A stretch of 7,217 nucleotides of DNA from Methanobrevibacter sp. (GCA_031261945.1 JAISIQ010000129.1:1-7217); one strand, 5' to 3'. Positions 1 through 6,512 are shown, numbered from the stretch's first letter. Numbers and translations are program-made. The notes: a model not told the origin generated them from the letters alone.

Positions 1-297
1 AACTTCATTCAAGGAGAAGGTATCGAATCTTATTCTTCTGGATTAAATACATTGATTTGGTTATTTTTAGGATCTTGGTTTGGAACTCTTGGAATGTGGA
101 CATTAATAAATGTACAAGAGTCCATTAATGAATTTTGGAGAAAAAGAGAACCTAATCTCCCAATTAGAAGAAGTTTTAGTAATGGAGAAATCTTAATTAT
201 GTTACTTGGCATAATTTTAGTTATCTTCATCATATTCATTTATATGACATTAGTTTTAGACATATTTAGTAGTATGACTCCCTATCCTTATTACTAA
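1..297 (+). CDS. C-terminal part of a small membrane protein, function unknown (partial)
   Basis: The frame is open from the first base to the TAA at 295-297, so only the last 98 residues are visible and the true start lies off the left edge. A TTG at 52 could be read as a start, but the open frame upstream of it makes an internal position more likely. Two hydrophobic segments are visible, at about residues 15-38 (LNTLIWLFLG onward) and 64-88 (ILIMLLGIILVIF onward). They are joined by a charged loop containing NEFWRKREP and RRSFSNGE. The basic loop suggests a cytoplasmic connection between two membrane helices, and the tail ends in a Pro/Tyr-rich MTPYPYY. I do not recognise the family. The gene converges on the HEAT-repeat gene, with 64 bases between the two stop codons. 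Confidence 0.7.
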   Translation, partial: NFIQGEGIESYSSGLNTLIWLFLGSWFGTLGMWTLINVQESINEFWRKREPNLPIRRSFSNGEILIMLLGIILVIFIIFIYMTLVLDIFSSMTPYPYY

Positions 298-300
298 ATT

Positions 301-335
301 ATCTCTATTTTTATTTCTATTTTTATTTTTTATTT
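301..335 (+). terminator. T-rich, probable archaeal terminator for the membrane-protein gene
   Basis: Just after the stop codon at 295-297 the plus strand has successive T5-T6 runs broken by single A or C bases, with no obvious hairpin. Euryarchaeal transcription usually ends at such oligo-T tracts without a stem. The position in a convergent gap fits. It is assigned by composition only. Confidence 0.45.
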
Positions 336-361
336 TAAAATTTAAATTTAATATATTCAAT

Positions 362-1375
362 TTAATATAATTTTAAAGAATTTTTAGCTATTTTTAATGC
401 TAATTTAATTTGAGTATTGGTATTATCTCTAAAAGAATCAAAAAAATTAATTACTTCGTTATTTACTATTCCAATTTGTCCAATTGAACGAATAGCTTCC
501 CAATAAAAAGGATAAAAATAGCTATTATTAGAATTATTATCAAAAGTATTATCAAAATTATAAGTATAACCATAATTATTAGTAATAATATCCTTAACAT
601 TACAATTATAATTACAATTATAATCAGTATTGCAATTAATAATCTTATTAATATTATTAGAATTATTAGTTTTATTAATATTATTTAAAATTAAAAATAA
701 AATTTTTAATGCTTTTTCATTATTTTTAAATCCACAACATGCCCTTATTATTTTCCATTGAATTATATATTTTTTATTTTTGATTAATAGTTCATTTTTT
801 CCTAATTTTTCCAAAGAATTTAATGACCTATGATCTCCATATTTATAGGCTATTGCTCCAAGAGCATCAATAGCTTGTTCTTTTCTGAAAATTTCCATAT
901 CATTTATATTTGAAATTTTCTTATCTAGAAATTCTATTAAAAAAGGGATAGCTATTTTACCAACTTTAGTTAAGGTTCTTGTAGCTAAATCTCTTGGAAG
1001 AGGAAAACTTTTTTTATTAAAATATTTTTCAGGTAAGCTTTTTTCTTGGTTGTTTCCAATTTTACCAAGTAAATTAATTAATGAAGGAACTGCATCTTCA
1101 CCAAAATTAGCTAAAACTTCTGAAATAGCTAATCTCGTATATAATGCTTTTTCTTCTAAAAATAGCTGTGATAAATAAGGAATAGCTATTTTATCATTTA
1201 TTTCACCTAATAAATAAATAGATAGTGTTCTTTTTTGAGAATCCTTGCTTTTAAGTAAAGCTATTAATTCATCATTGGCTTTATCAATATATTCCTCATT
1301 AAATTTAGAAATATCTTCCTTAGACACTTGTCCTCTCTTTTTTCGAAGCACTTCTTTTTTGTCGATTTTATCCAT
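362..1375 (-). CDS. HEAT-repeat protein with an Asn-rich insertion
   Basis: A 337-residue protein starting at ATG 1375-1373 and ending in TAA at 364-362. After a charged N-terminus (residues 1-25) come HEAT-like helical pairs at about 34-70 (LLGEINDKIAIPYLSQLF), 78-104 (LAISEVLANFGEDAVPSLI), 128-152 (ATRTLTKVGKIAIPFLIEFL), 164-192 (AIDALGAIAYKYGD) and 290-335 (EAIRSIGQIG). The [AS]-[IV]-P-x-L pattern is typical of PBS-lyase/HEAT repeats, which act as protein-binding scaffolds. No catalytic motif, signal peptide or membrane segment is visible, so a soluble partner-binding role is inferred but the partner is unknown. Residues about 231-286 are rich in Asn, Tyr and Cys and interrupt the solenoid; they look like an expansion of triplet-repeat DNA. 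There is no convincing ribosome-binding site before the ATG. The gene is alone on its strand here, with a long spacer upstream. Confidence 0.75.
   Translation of the reverse strand: MDKIDKKEVLRKKRGQVSKEDISKFNEEYIDKANDELIALLKSKDSQKRTLSIYLLGEINDKIAIPYLSQLFLEEKALYTRLAISEVLANFGEDAVPSLINLLGKIGNNQEKSLPEKYFNKKSFPLPRDLATRTLTKVGKIAIPFLIEFLDKKISNINDMEIFRKEQAIDALGAIAYKYGDHRSLNSLEKLGKNELLIKNKKYIIQWKIIRACCGFKNNEKALKILFLILNNINKTNNSNNINKIINCNTDYNCNYNCNVKDIITNNYGYTYNFDNTFDNNSNNSYFYPFYWEAIRSIGQIGIVNNEVINFFDSFRDNTNTQIKLALKIAKNSLKLY
517..690 (-). repeat. Asn-rich low-complexity insertion inside the HEAT gene, with a 12-bp tandem duplication
   Basis: This stretch encodes about residues 230-286 of the HEAT protein and is dominated by AAT/AAC (Asn) with ATT, TAT and TGT. 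It contains an exact 12-bp tandem repeat, ATTACAATTATA, at 599-610 and 611-622, which is read on the minus strand as Tyr-Asn-Cys-Asn twice. The unit is a multiple of three, so the frame is kept. Its composition matches the triplet tracts at 1450-1779 and 6513-6735. Confidence 0.7.
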
Positions 1376-1389
1376 TTAATTCAATACTC

Positions 1390-1397
1390 TATTTATA
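1390..1397 (-). promoter_or_regulatory. TATA-like box upstream of the HEAT gene
   Basis: Read on the minus strand this is TATAAATA, a good match to an archaeal TATA box. It lies only 15-22 bases above the ATG at 1375. With the usual TATA-to-start distance of about 25 bases, the transcript would begin at or just inside the annotated start. The message would then be leaderless or the box not the one used. The lack of a Shine-Dalgarno sequence is compatible with a leaderless transcript. Confidence 0.3.
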
Positions 1398-1406
1398 CAC
1401 GATATC

Positions 1407-1439
1407 AAAAATAATAAAAAAAATAAAAAATAATAAAAA
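1407..1439 (-). terminator. Oligo-T tract on the minus strand, upstream of the HEAT promoter
   Basis: On the minus strand there are T5, T6 and T8 runs here, corresponding to A runs at 1435-1439, 1425-1430 and 1416-1423. The tract lies between the triplet-repeat region and the TATA-like box of the HEAT gene, where a terminator would stop any minus-strand transcription coming from the repeats. It may equally be ordinary A-rich spacer. Confidence 0.25.
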
Positions 1440-1449
1440 GGATATTATC

Positions 1450-1779
1450 TCTTTAAATTATTATTATTGTTATTATTACTATTATTATTACTATGGTTAT
1501 TGTTATTACTACTGCTATTGATATTGCTATTGCTATTGTTCCTATTAATATTCTTATTATTAGTACTATTAATACTACTATTATTAATATTAAAATTAAT
1601 AGTAATATTAATAACATTATTAGTAAAAATAATAGTGTTAATAGAATTAATATTATTAATAGTAATAATAGTGATAATATAGCTATTAATATATCTATTA
1701 ATCACATTGAAATTAACATTATTTATATTATTAACTATTCTACACTTATTATTGTATATTTATTATTGAGTTTTATTAT
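1450..1779. repeat. Degenerate trinucleotide (R-N-T) repeat tract in a divergent spacer
   Basis: About 330 bases can be read almost entirely as consecutive triplets of the form purine-any-T (ATT, AAT, AGT, ACT, GTT, GCT). On the opposite strand the same triplets read as A-N-Y (AAT, AAC, AGT, ATT, ACT), rich in Asn, Ser and Ile. The left end is nearly pure ATT/ACT/GTT and the right end mixes AAT and ATT. Because such triplets rarely make stop codons, several frames stay open on both strands (for example minus 1705-1445 and plus 1493-1789). None has a convincing start, ribosome-binding site or non-repetitive domain, so I read them as repeat artefacts. The tract forms the middle of the 669-base gap between the divergent HEAT and nreA genes. 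A copy of the octamer ATAGCTAT lies at 1679-1686. Confidence 0.75.
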
Positions 1780-2044
1780 GATTTTTTGATTTTTTGATTA
1801 TTATTTTATTATTATTTAGTCTTATTTAGTATTATGAGTATTATTTATAATTACAACGAATTTAATAAATTAAAAATAAGATAAGATAAAATAAAAGTAC
1901 AAATAACATAAATAGAAATTAATAGCAACAAAAATAGAAATAAAAAAATTAGAAATAAGAAAAATAGATTAATAATGAAAGACATATTAAATAATTTAAG
2001 TATTAATTTAAGCATACATAAAATAATTTAAATAATTGATAGTT
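1780..2044. other. AT-rich spacer and presumed promoter region of nreA, no gene seen
   Basis: The left edge carries GATTTTTT twice in tandem (1780-1787 and 1788-1795). From about 1855 the plus strand becomes A-rich with scattered short T runs. Several AT-only hexamers could serve as a TATA box (for example within 1985-2000) but none stands out. No SD-like GGAG or GGTG precedes the nreA ATG at 2045. I see no RNA gene and no coding pattern here. Confidence 0.4.
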
Positions 2045-3232
2045 ATGATTAATTCTAAAAATGCCTATTTAAAAAAATTAACAGATAAAATACAAATGAA
2101 ATCTGTGAAAGTAGGTAAAGATTTAGAGGGTAGTACGCCGCCTTCAGTGTTTATTGGTAGATGGAGCTATCCTAAAGTTTATGCAGGTCCAATGATGGTT
2201 CCAGAACAAGGAGATACAGCCATTATGGATTCACCAGAATCATGGATTGGTGAAAATAAAACACAAGAAGATATAATTAATTATCGTCTAAATCTTGTTA
2301 GAGGAAAACAACTTATTGGCATTAAAGATATTGAAAATCCGTTTATTGAAAAATTACAAGATATTTCTCTTGCATCTAAATCAATTGATAGTGAAGCAGC
2401 ATTTAAAAAAACTCCACGTGGAACAACATTAAGCGAAGATAGTACTCCTCATGGACCAAGTGCAGTTATTGAAAAGTTTGATATTGATGCTGTACGTTGG
2501 GATAAACAATTAGAAAAAGTTTTTTATGACACTGATCTTAAATCTACAGAAGCTGTAATGAATTTACATAATAAAGATGTTCCTTTTTCAGCTATGCAAA
2601 AAGCATTTTCTGTTGGGGCTATTGGAACTAAAAAAAGAAGAAGATTGGTTCCAACACGATGGTCTATTACAGCATGTGATAGTTCAATAGCTAATAGCTT
2701 ACTTAAAGAAGTTAGAAATAATCCTATTCTTGATACAACAAGAGTATATGAATTTAGTAGTCTTAAAAACTATTATGGAATAATATTACTCCCAATGGAG
2801 TGGCAGTATGAATGGATGGAAGCGTTTATTCAAATTCTTGGAAAAGAAGAGATGATTTTCTCTGATTATGAAACTAATACTGATAAAAAAGAATATTCGA
2901 GTGTTGGAGGGTGCTTTTACACATGTAAAATGGCTGTTCTTGATTCACTTGCAAAACAAAATATTCAAGCAGGAGTAATTGTTCTTAGAGAAGCTTATGA
3001 AGGATATGTTCCTCTCGGAGTATTTAATGTTAGAGAAAATGTAAAATATGCAATGGAACAACCATACAAAGAATTTGAAGGTTTAAAAGAATCATTAAAC
3101 TATTTAGGAACAAAATTAAAAATACCTATCAGTAAATATGTGAAAACTAGTGATTTATTAAAAGAATTATTACAATCAAAACAAACTACATTAGATAATT
3201 TTTTTAAAAAAGATCCTAAGCATCAAAATTAA
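2045..3232 (+). CDS. nreA: Nre-family archaeal DNA repair protein with C-terminal PIP box
   Basis: A 395-residue protein from ATG 2045. A TTG at 2036 is in frame but adds only three residues and has no ribosome-binding site, so ATG is preferred. Conserved Nre blocks are visible: [20 protein letters not shown] at about 30-49, [16 protein letters not shown] at 133-148 and [20 protein letters not shown] at 201-220, giving the two-part DUF650/DUF651 layout. The C-terminus carries QTTLDNFF (residues 380-387, bases 3182-3205), a canonical QxxLxxFF PCNA-interacting motif with Q380, L383, F386 and F387. Family members are implicated in recovery from DNA damage and the tail is known to bind the sliding clamp; the enzymatic activity, if any, is not established. 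The N-terminus shows no Cys pair for a zinc finger, unlike some relatives. The gene is followed at 167 bases by the DegT-like gene on the same strand. Confidence 0.8.
   Translation: MINSKNAYLKKLTDKIQMKSVKVGKDLEGSTPPSVFIGRWSYPKVYAGPMMVPEQGDTAIMDSPESWIGENKTQEDIINYRLNLVRGKQLIGIKDIENPFIEKLQDISLASKSIDSEAAFKKTPRGTTLSEDSTPHGPSAVIEKFDIDAVRWDKQLEKVFYDTDLKSTEAVMNLHNKDVPFSAMQKAFSVGAIGTKKRRRLVPTRWSITACDSSIANSLLKEVRNNPILDTTRVYEFSSLKNYYGIILLPMEWQYEWMEAFIQILGKEEMIFSDYETNTDKKEYSSVGGCFYTCKMAVLDSLAKQNIQAGVIVLREAYEGYVPLGVFNVRENVKYAMEQPYKEFEGLKESLNYLGTKLKIPISKYVKTSDLLKELLQSKQTTLDNFFKKDPKHQN
3182..3205 (+). other. PIP box (PCNA-binding motif) of NreA
   Basis: These codons give QTTLDNFF, followed by KKDPKHQN and the stop. 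The fit to QxxLxxFF at the very C-terminus is exact, which is where archaeal clamp clients carry it. Confidence 0.8.
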
Positions 3233-3399
3233 AATAATAACCATTCCTCTCCCAAAAAAACTTAAAAAATAGGAAAATAAGAAAATAAAAGATAGAAGAT
3301 AAAAAAAATAATAAAATAAGAAAATAAAAAATAAAAAAATAATAAGAATAATAAAAATAAAATAAAAAAAATCAAGAAATAACAAAGGAACCAAATAGT
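3233..3399. other. A-tract-rich spacer between nreA and the DegT-like gene
   Basis: From 3262 to 3372 the plus strand has no C at all and is mostly A with G and T. Runs of four to eight A occur at 3254-3260, 3264-3269, 3274-3277, 3282-3285, 3287-3290, 3301-3308, 3313-3316, 3321-3330, 3333-3339, 3353-3357 and 3364-3371, many about 9-10 bases apart, a spacing that favours DNA curvature. An AAAGGA (3384-3389) about ten bases above the next ATG is a weak ribosome-binding site. No gene is visible; the open frame on the other strand is a poly-Phe/Leu/Ile artefact of the A-rich DNA. Confidence 0.5.
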
Positions 3400-4392
3400 A
3401 TGGAACTAAAATATAAACAAGCATCAAAAGAAACTAGATTAGCTATGGCAGAAATAGCTGAAAATCCCTCACTTGGAGAAAAAGAAAATAGCTATTCAAT
3501 AGAAACAGAAAGTAAAATAATAGCTGCAACTGGACATCGCCATGCCAAAATAGTTAATAGTGGGAATGCAGCTATTTTAACAACTATGAATGCTATCGAA
3601 GGACCGATTTTAATACCTGACCAGGGAGGATGGCATGGGTTTAAACAAATAGCGAAATTTCTTAATAAAGAAGTAATTAAAATTAAAACAGATTTAGGAT
3701 TGATTACAGAAGAATCTTTAGAAAATATAAATATAAAAGAGATTATGGCTAAATCCCAATATAAGGAACCAGCTATTTTTTTAACAAGTTTTGCAGGTTA
3801 TACTGCTGAGCAAAATATGGAAACTATATCTAATTGGAGTTTAGAAAATAATGTATTAGTTGTTGAAGATGCATCTGGAGCAATAACTGATAACGAGAGA
3901 AAATTAGCCAATAAAAAGTATTCCGATATAATCATTGGTTCAACAAGTTCCCCCAAGGTTATAAATGTAGGAGATGGGGGGTTTATAAGTACAAATAAAC
4001 AAGAAATCTTTGAAAAATCACGATTAATTCTAAAAATATGTAAACCTAATAACATAACTTATAAAGGGATATTTACTGAAATCGATCACAGTAGTGATAA
4101 TTTAAAAAAAACTATTGAATCTACAATGTATATGAAAAATAATTTGGATAATGTTGTACATGAAGATAAAAGAGGAACAAATGTCATAATAGCTAAACGT
4201 GACCCTTCGACATTACTTAGAAATTTAAAAATTAAGTTTAATGTTGGAGGTAAATCAATAATTACAATCTGTCCTAATTATAATAGACTAAATATAAAAG
4301 GAATAGCTATTGAAATCAAAAATCTAGATCCTACTTCATTAACAAAAGAAAATTTAGATGAAATGATTGAAATAATAAAACTTTATCAATAA
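3400..4392 (+). CDS. DegT/DnrJ/EryC1-like PLP-dependent enzyme
   Basis: A 330-residue protein of the fold-type I PLP family. VNSGNAAIL at 52-60 corresponds to the cofactor-phosphate loop (SGTxAL in relatives). VVEDASGAI at 154-162 holds the aspartate (D157) that pairs with the pyridine nitrogen. SSPKVINVGDGGFIST at 183-198 holds the Schiff-base lysine (K186) followed by the family's G-[DE]-G-G motif. All three landmarks are present, so the protein is probably catalytic, as an aminotransferase or related PLP enzyme. It is somewhat shorter than typical sugar aminotransferases of this family (about 370-400), and the C-terminal half after residue 215 is divergent, so the substrate cannot be predicted. 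No sugar-biosynthesis genes lie nearby. The start has a weak AAAGGA site above it. The gene converges on cgi121 with 19 bases between the stops. Confidence 0.75.
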   Translation: MELKYKQASKETRLAMAEIAENPSLGEKENSYSIETESKIIAATGHRHAKIVNSGNAAILTTMNAIEGPILIPDQGGWHGFKQIAKFLNKEVIKIKTDLGLITEESLENINIKEIMAKSQYKEPAIFLTSFAGYTAEQNMETISNWSLENNVLVVEDASGAITDNERKLANKKYSDIIIGSTSSPKVINVGDGGFISTNKQEIFEKSRLILKICKPNNITYKGIFTEIDHSSDNLKKTIESTMYMKNNLDNVVHEDKRGTNVIIAKRDPSTLLRNLKIKFNVGGKSIITICPNYNRLNIKGIAIEIKNLDPTSLTKENLDEMIEIIKLYQ

Positions 4393-4411
4393 ATAGTAAT
4401 AATAAAGAATA

Positions 4412-4993
4412 TTATAATTCTACAATTAAAGCAGAAGTTCTATCCATTAAAACATCTGCTATATTTATATCTATAGAAGAAAGAGTTTCTAATTCTTTTT
4501 GAGGAATATCATATATATCTTTTAATATTGAAAGATCAGGATCTAAAACATCATCATCTCTTGTAAAATAGCTATTTAATTCATCGATGAAATAATCTGG
4601 ACAATTTATTAAAACTGCAACTATTTCCATTTTACCTTTTTTTAAACCTAAAATATCCAATGCTTTTGAGATTTGTCTTTGTGCAGAAATTCTAATACAT
4701 ATTTCAATTCCAATATCATTAGCTATATTTTCCTTTCTTTTAAAAGCATTCATTCCATGTAATATTCCATGTTCAATGTGTTTTTTTCCAGCTATTGCTT
4801 TTGCATCCATTAACTGAATAATACAGGCATCACAACAATTATATTTAATTTTTTCAATGAAATCAAGAGTTTCTTGAATATTAGCTATTTCTGTTTTAAA
4901 ACCAGCTATTTCCACTGTATTCAAAATAAGGTTATTGCTATTATTACTATTATTATTAGTATTATTAGTATTAATATTAGTATTATTATTCAT
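4412..4993 (-). CDS. cgi121: KEOPS complex subunit Cgi121
   Basis: A 193-residue protein. From about residue 25 it follows the Cgi121 fold: TVEIAGFKTEI at the start of the domain (26-36), an IQLMDAKAIAGKKHIEHGIL-type helix from about 60, IEICIRISAQRQISKALDILG around 96-116 with the hallmark RQI, then a MEIVAVLI strand. In archaea Cgi121 is the KEOPS subunit that binds tRNA, including its 3' end, and presents it to Bud32/Kae1 for t6A37 formation, in the cytoplasm. The first 21 residues are almost all Asn, Thr and Ser and are not part of the usual domain. There is no Met between residue 1 and the middle of the domain, but a TTG (L24) and a GTG (V27) could serve as later starts and would give a normal-length protein. 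The upstream gene's TAA abuts the ATG, and GAGGAT just above favours the ATG. Translational coupling to cimA is likely. Confidence 0.88.
   Translation of the reverse strand: MNNNTNINTNNTNNNSNNSNNLILNTVEIAGFKTEIANIQETLDFIEKIKYNCCDACIIQLMDAKAIAGKKHIEHGILHGMNAFKRKENIANDIGIEICIRISAQRQISKALDILGLKKGKMEIVAVLINCPDYFIDELNSYFTRDDDVLDPDLSILKDIYDIPQKELETLSSIDINIADVLMDRTSALIVEL
4931..4990 (-). repeat. Asn-codon triplet tract at the start of cgi121
   Basis: Twenty codons directly after the ATG, nearly all AAT with ACT, ATT, AGT and single AGC and AAC, encode an Asn/Thr/Ser run (residues 2-21). It has the same triplet character as the spacer tracts but sits in frame between the start codon and the conserved domain. 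Length differences in multiples of three between strains would be expected. Confidence 0.7.
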
Positions 4994-6481
4994 TTAATCC
5001 TCATTTTCTAATAAACGATTTACACCACTTAAAAATGCTTCTACACTTGCATTTATAATATCTGGTTGCGTACTTCTTGCAGAAATTATTTTATCCCCTA
5101 ATCTAAGTTTAAGAATAACATCTATAAGTGCATTTGTACCACCTGTTATTGCATCTACATGGTATTCTTCAAGTTCAACATCAGCAAAGTCAGCTATTCC
5201 TTTTTTAACAGCACCAATAGCTGCATCCACTGGACCAACACCAACATCCGCTTCAAGAATATCATTATCATCAATATTTAACTTAACTGATGCAGTAGGT
5301 ATAACTTTATTACCAGATACAATTGTGACTTCTTCAAGTTTTATTCTCTTTTCTCTTTCTATTTCTAAAACATCATCTGCAATAGCTTGAAGATCAACAT
5401 CTGTAACAGATTTACCTAAATCACCAAGGGATTTAACACGTTTAAATATTTCATCACATTGATCTTGGTTGAAATTTAAATTTAGCTCTTTTAATCTATT
5501 TCTAAGACCATGTTCTCCAATATGTTTACCCATAACAAATCTTCTTCTGTGACCAACAAGTTCTGGAGTAATCGGTTCATAAGTTGCAGCATTTTTAATT
5601 ACACCATCTGCATGAATTCCAGATTCGTGAGCAAAAGCATTTTCACCAACAATAGCTTTGTTTGGTTGGAGATAAACACCAGTTAATCTCGCTACAAGTT
5701 TTGAAGTATCATATAATTGGTTTATTTCAATATCAGTTTCATAACTATCATATAAAGTTGCAAGAGATACAACAGTTTCTTCAAATGATGCATTACCTGC
5801 ACGCTCCCCGATTCCATTGACAGTTGAGTGAAATTCAGTAGCTCCTGCCCTAATAGCTGAAAGAGTATTAGCTACAGCTAAACCAAAGTCATTATGACAA
5901 TGAACACTTAAAGGAACTCCAAGTTTACTTAATTCATTATAGAAATCAAATGATTTCTCTGGAGTTAGCATTCCAACTGTATCACAAGCACATATCCTTT
6001 GAGCCCCAATAGCTATTCCTTCTTTGAAGATTTTCTTGAGAAAATCCATATCACTTCGAGTAGCATCTTCAGAAGATAACTCTACAATAAGTCCATGATC
6101 AATTGCATATTCTATTGCATTCATAGCTTGGTTTAAAACTTCTTCCCTTGTTTTTTTAAGTTTATGTTCAATATGTAAATCAGAAGTAGGAACAACAAGA
6201 TGTACGCTATCCACATCACATTCAAGAGCAGCATCAACATCAACCGGCATTGCACGAGCAAAACTAGCTATTTCAGCATTGAAATTTTCATTAGTGATAG
6301 TTTTTATCCCCTCTCGCTCACCAATTGAAGTAATAGCTGAACCTGCTTCAATAATATTTACTCCTATCTCATCTAATTTAGTAGCTATTCTTAATTTCTC
6401 ATTTGAAGTAAGTGAAATTCCAGGAGTCTGCTCCCCATCCCTCAATGTTGTATCAAGCACATTTATTTTTGATTTTTTCAT
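4994..6481 (-). CDS. cimA: (R)-citramalate synthase or 2-isopropylmalate synthase (LeuA/CimA family)
   Basis: A 495-residue enzyme that condenses acetyl-CoA with a 2-oxoacid: pyruvate for citramalate synthase (isoleucine route in methanogens) or 2-oxoisovalerate for LeuA. The TIM-barrel domain shows [12 protein letters not shown] (10-21, with R14 and metal ligand D15), HCHNDFG (194-200, metal ligands H194 and H196), [11 protein letters not shown] (222-232) and [15 protein letters not shown] (279-293). A linker of about 320-375 leads to the C-terminal LeuA-type allosteric domain (about 380-490, with [11 protein letters not shown]), the site of end-product feedback in the family. Length is normal. 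The segment [15 protein letters not shown] (46-60), in place of the EAGFP seen in typical LeuA, and the VHLVVPTS segment resemble my memory of the methanogen CimA, so I prefer CimA; LeuA remains possible. AksA-type homocitrate synthase is less likely because it lacks the C-terminal domain. The ATG follows AAAGGGAT. cgi121 follows without a gap. Confidence 0.82.
   Translation of the reverse strand: MKKSKINVLDTTLRDGEQTPGISLTSNEKLRIATKLDEIGVNIIEAGSAITSIGEREGIKTITNENFNAEIASFARAMPVDVDAALECDVDSVHLVVPTSDLHIEHKLKKTREEVLNQAMNAIEYAIDHGLIVELSSEDATRSDMDFLKKIFKEGIAIGAQRICACDTVGMLTPEKSFDFYNELSKLGVPLSVHCHNDFGLAVANTLSAIRAGATEFHSTVNGIGERAGNASFEETVVSLATLYDSYETDIEINQLYDTSKLVARLTGVYLQPNKAIVGENAFAHESGIHADGVIKNAATYEPITPELVGHRRRFVMGKHIGEHGLRNRLKELNLNFNQDQCDEIFKRVKSLGDLGKSVTDVDLQAIADDVLEIEREKRIKLEEVTIVSGNKVIPTASVKLNIDDNDILEADVGVGPVDAAIGAVKKGIADFADVELEEYHVDAITGGTNALIDVILKLRLGDKIISARSTQPDIINASVEAFLSGVNRLLENED
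4997..5002 (-). promoter_or_regulatory. Ribosome-binding site of cgi121 inside the end of cimA
   Basis: On the minus strand this reads GAGGAT, encoding the last two residues (Glu-Asp) of the synthase. The GAGG core is five bases from the cgi121 ATG, across the TAA. This is the best Shine-Dalgarno match in the window and supports the ATG at 4993 rather than the internal TTG or GTG. Confidence 0.65.
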
Positions 6482-6485
6482 AAAA

Positions 6486-6512
6486 TCCCTTTGAATATAT
6501 AATTATTATAAA
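6486..6512 (-). promoter_or_regulatory. Possible TATA box and ribosome-binding site of cimA
   Basis: On the minus strand TTTATAAT (6512-6505) lies 24-31 bases above the cimA ATG, and AAAGGGAT ends five bases above it. If the TATA-like box were used at normal spacing, transcription would start almost at the ATG and exclude the SD-like sequence, so the two signals conflict. One of them, or a more distant promoter in the repeat tract, must be the real one. Confidence 0.25.

Larger units (their letters stand above)
386..6389. repeat. Dispersed palindrome AATAGCTATT and half sites
   Basis: Perfect 10-bp copies lie at 517-526, 1181-1190, 3487-3496, 4302-4311, 4567-4576 and 6008-6017. The inner octamer ATAGCTAT also occurs at 948-955 and 1679-1686. 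Counting by eye, the half site AATAGCT (or its complement AGCTATT) appears 38 times in about 32 separate places, in the HEAT, nreA, DegT-like, cgi121 and cimA genes and once in a spacer. The copies are dispersed rather than tandem. Confidence 0.7.

Noticed and set aside
30..239. Minus-strand open frame of 69 codons
   Set aside because: It lies opposite the membrane-protein gene, whose frame is open to the window edge and shows clear membrane segments; it has no recognisable motif.
1445..1705. Minus-strand Asn/Ser/Ile-rich open frame starting at GTG
   Set aside because: It is explained by the R-N-T triplet tract, has no ribosome-binding site and no non-repetitive domain; kept only as a transcription question in the findings.
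1450..1779. Possible CRISPR array or tandem satellite
   Set aside because: There is no repeat-spacer alternation with a constant repeat; the periodicity is three bases only.
1467..1789. Two plus-strand open frames rich in Leu/Val or Ile/Asn in the triplet tract
   Set aside because: They are further frames of the same low-complexity DNA. The apparent membrane helix of poly-Leu/Ile comes from TTA/ATT triplets.
2036..2044. TTG start for nreA three codons upstream of the ATG
   Set aside because: No ribosome-binding site supports it and the conserved Nre region begins well after the ATG at 2045.
1780..2044. Possible small RNA gene or tRNA in the spacer before nreA
   Set aside because: The stretch is too low in G+C for a stable stem and no cloverleaf or GTTC-type T-loop was seen.
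3191..3427. Minus-strand Phe/Leu/Tyr-rich open frame resembling a membrane protein
   Set aside because: It is the complement of the A-rich spacer and of the ends of two real genes; the hydrophobicity follows from poly-T codons.
3798..4055. Minus-strand open frame inside the DegT-like gene
   Set aside because: The plus strand carries the conserved PLP motifs in exactly this stretch.
6279..6494. Plus-strand open frame opposite the start of cimA
   Set aside because: It covers the conserved DTTLRDGEQ region of the synthase on the other strand and has no features of its own.
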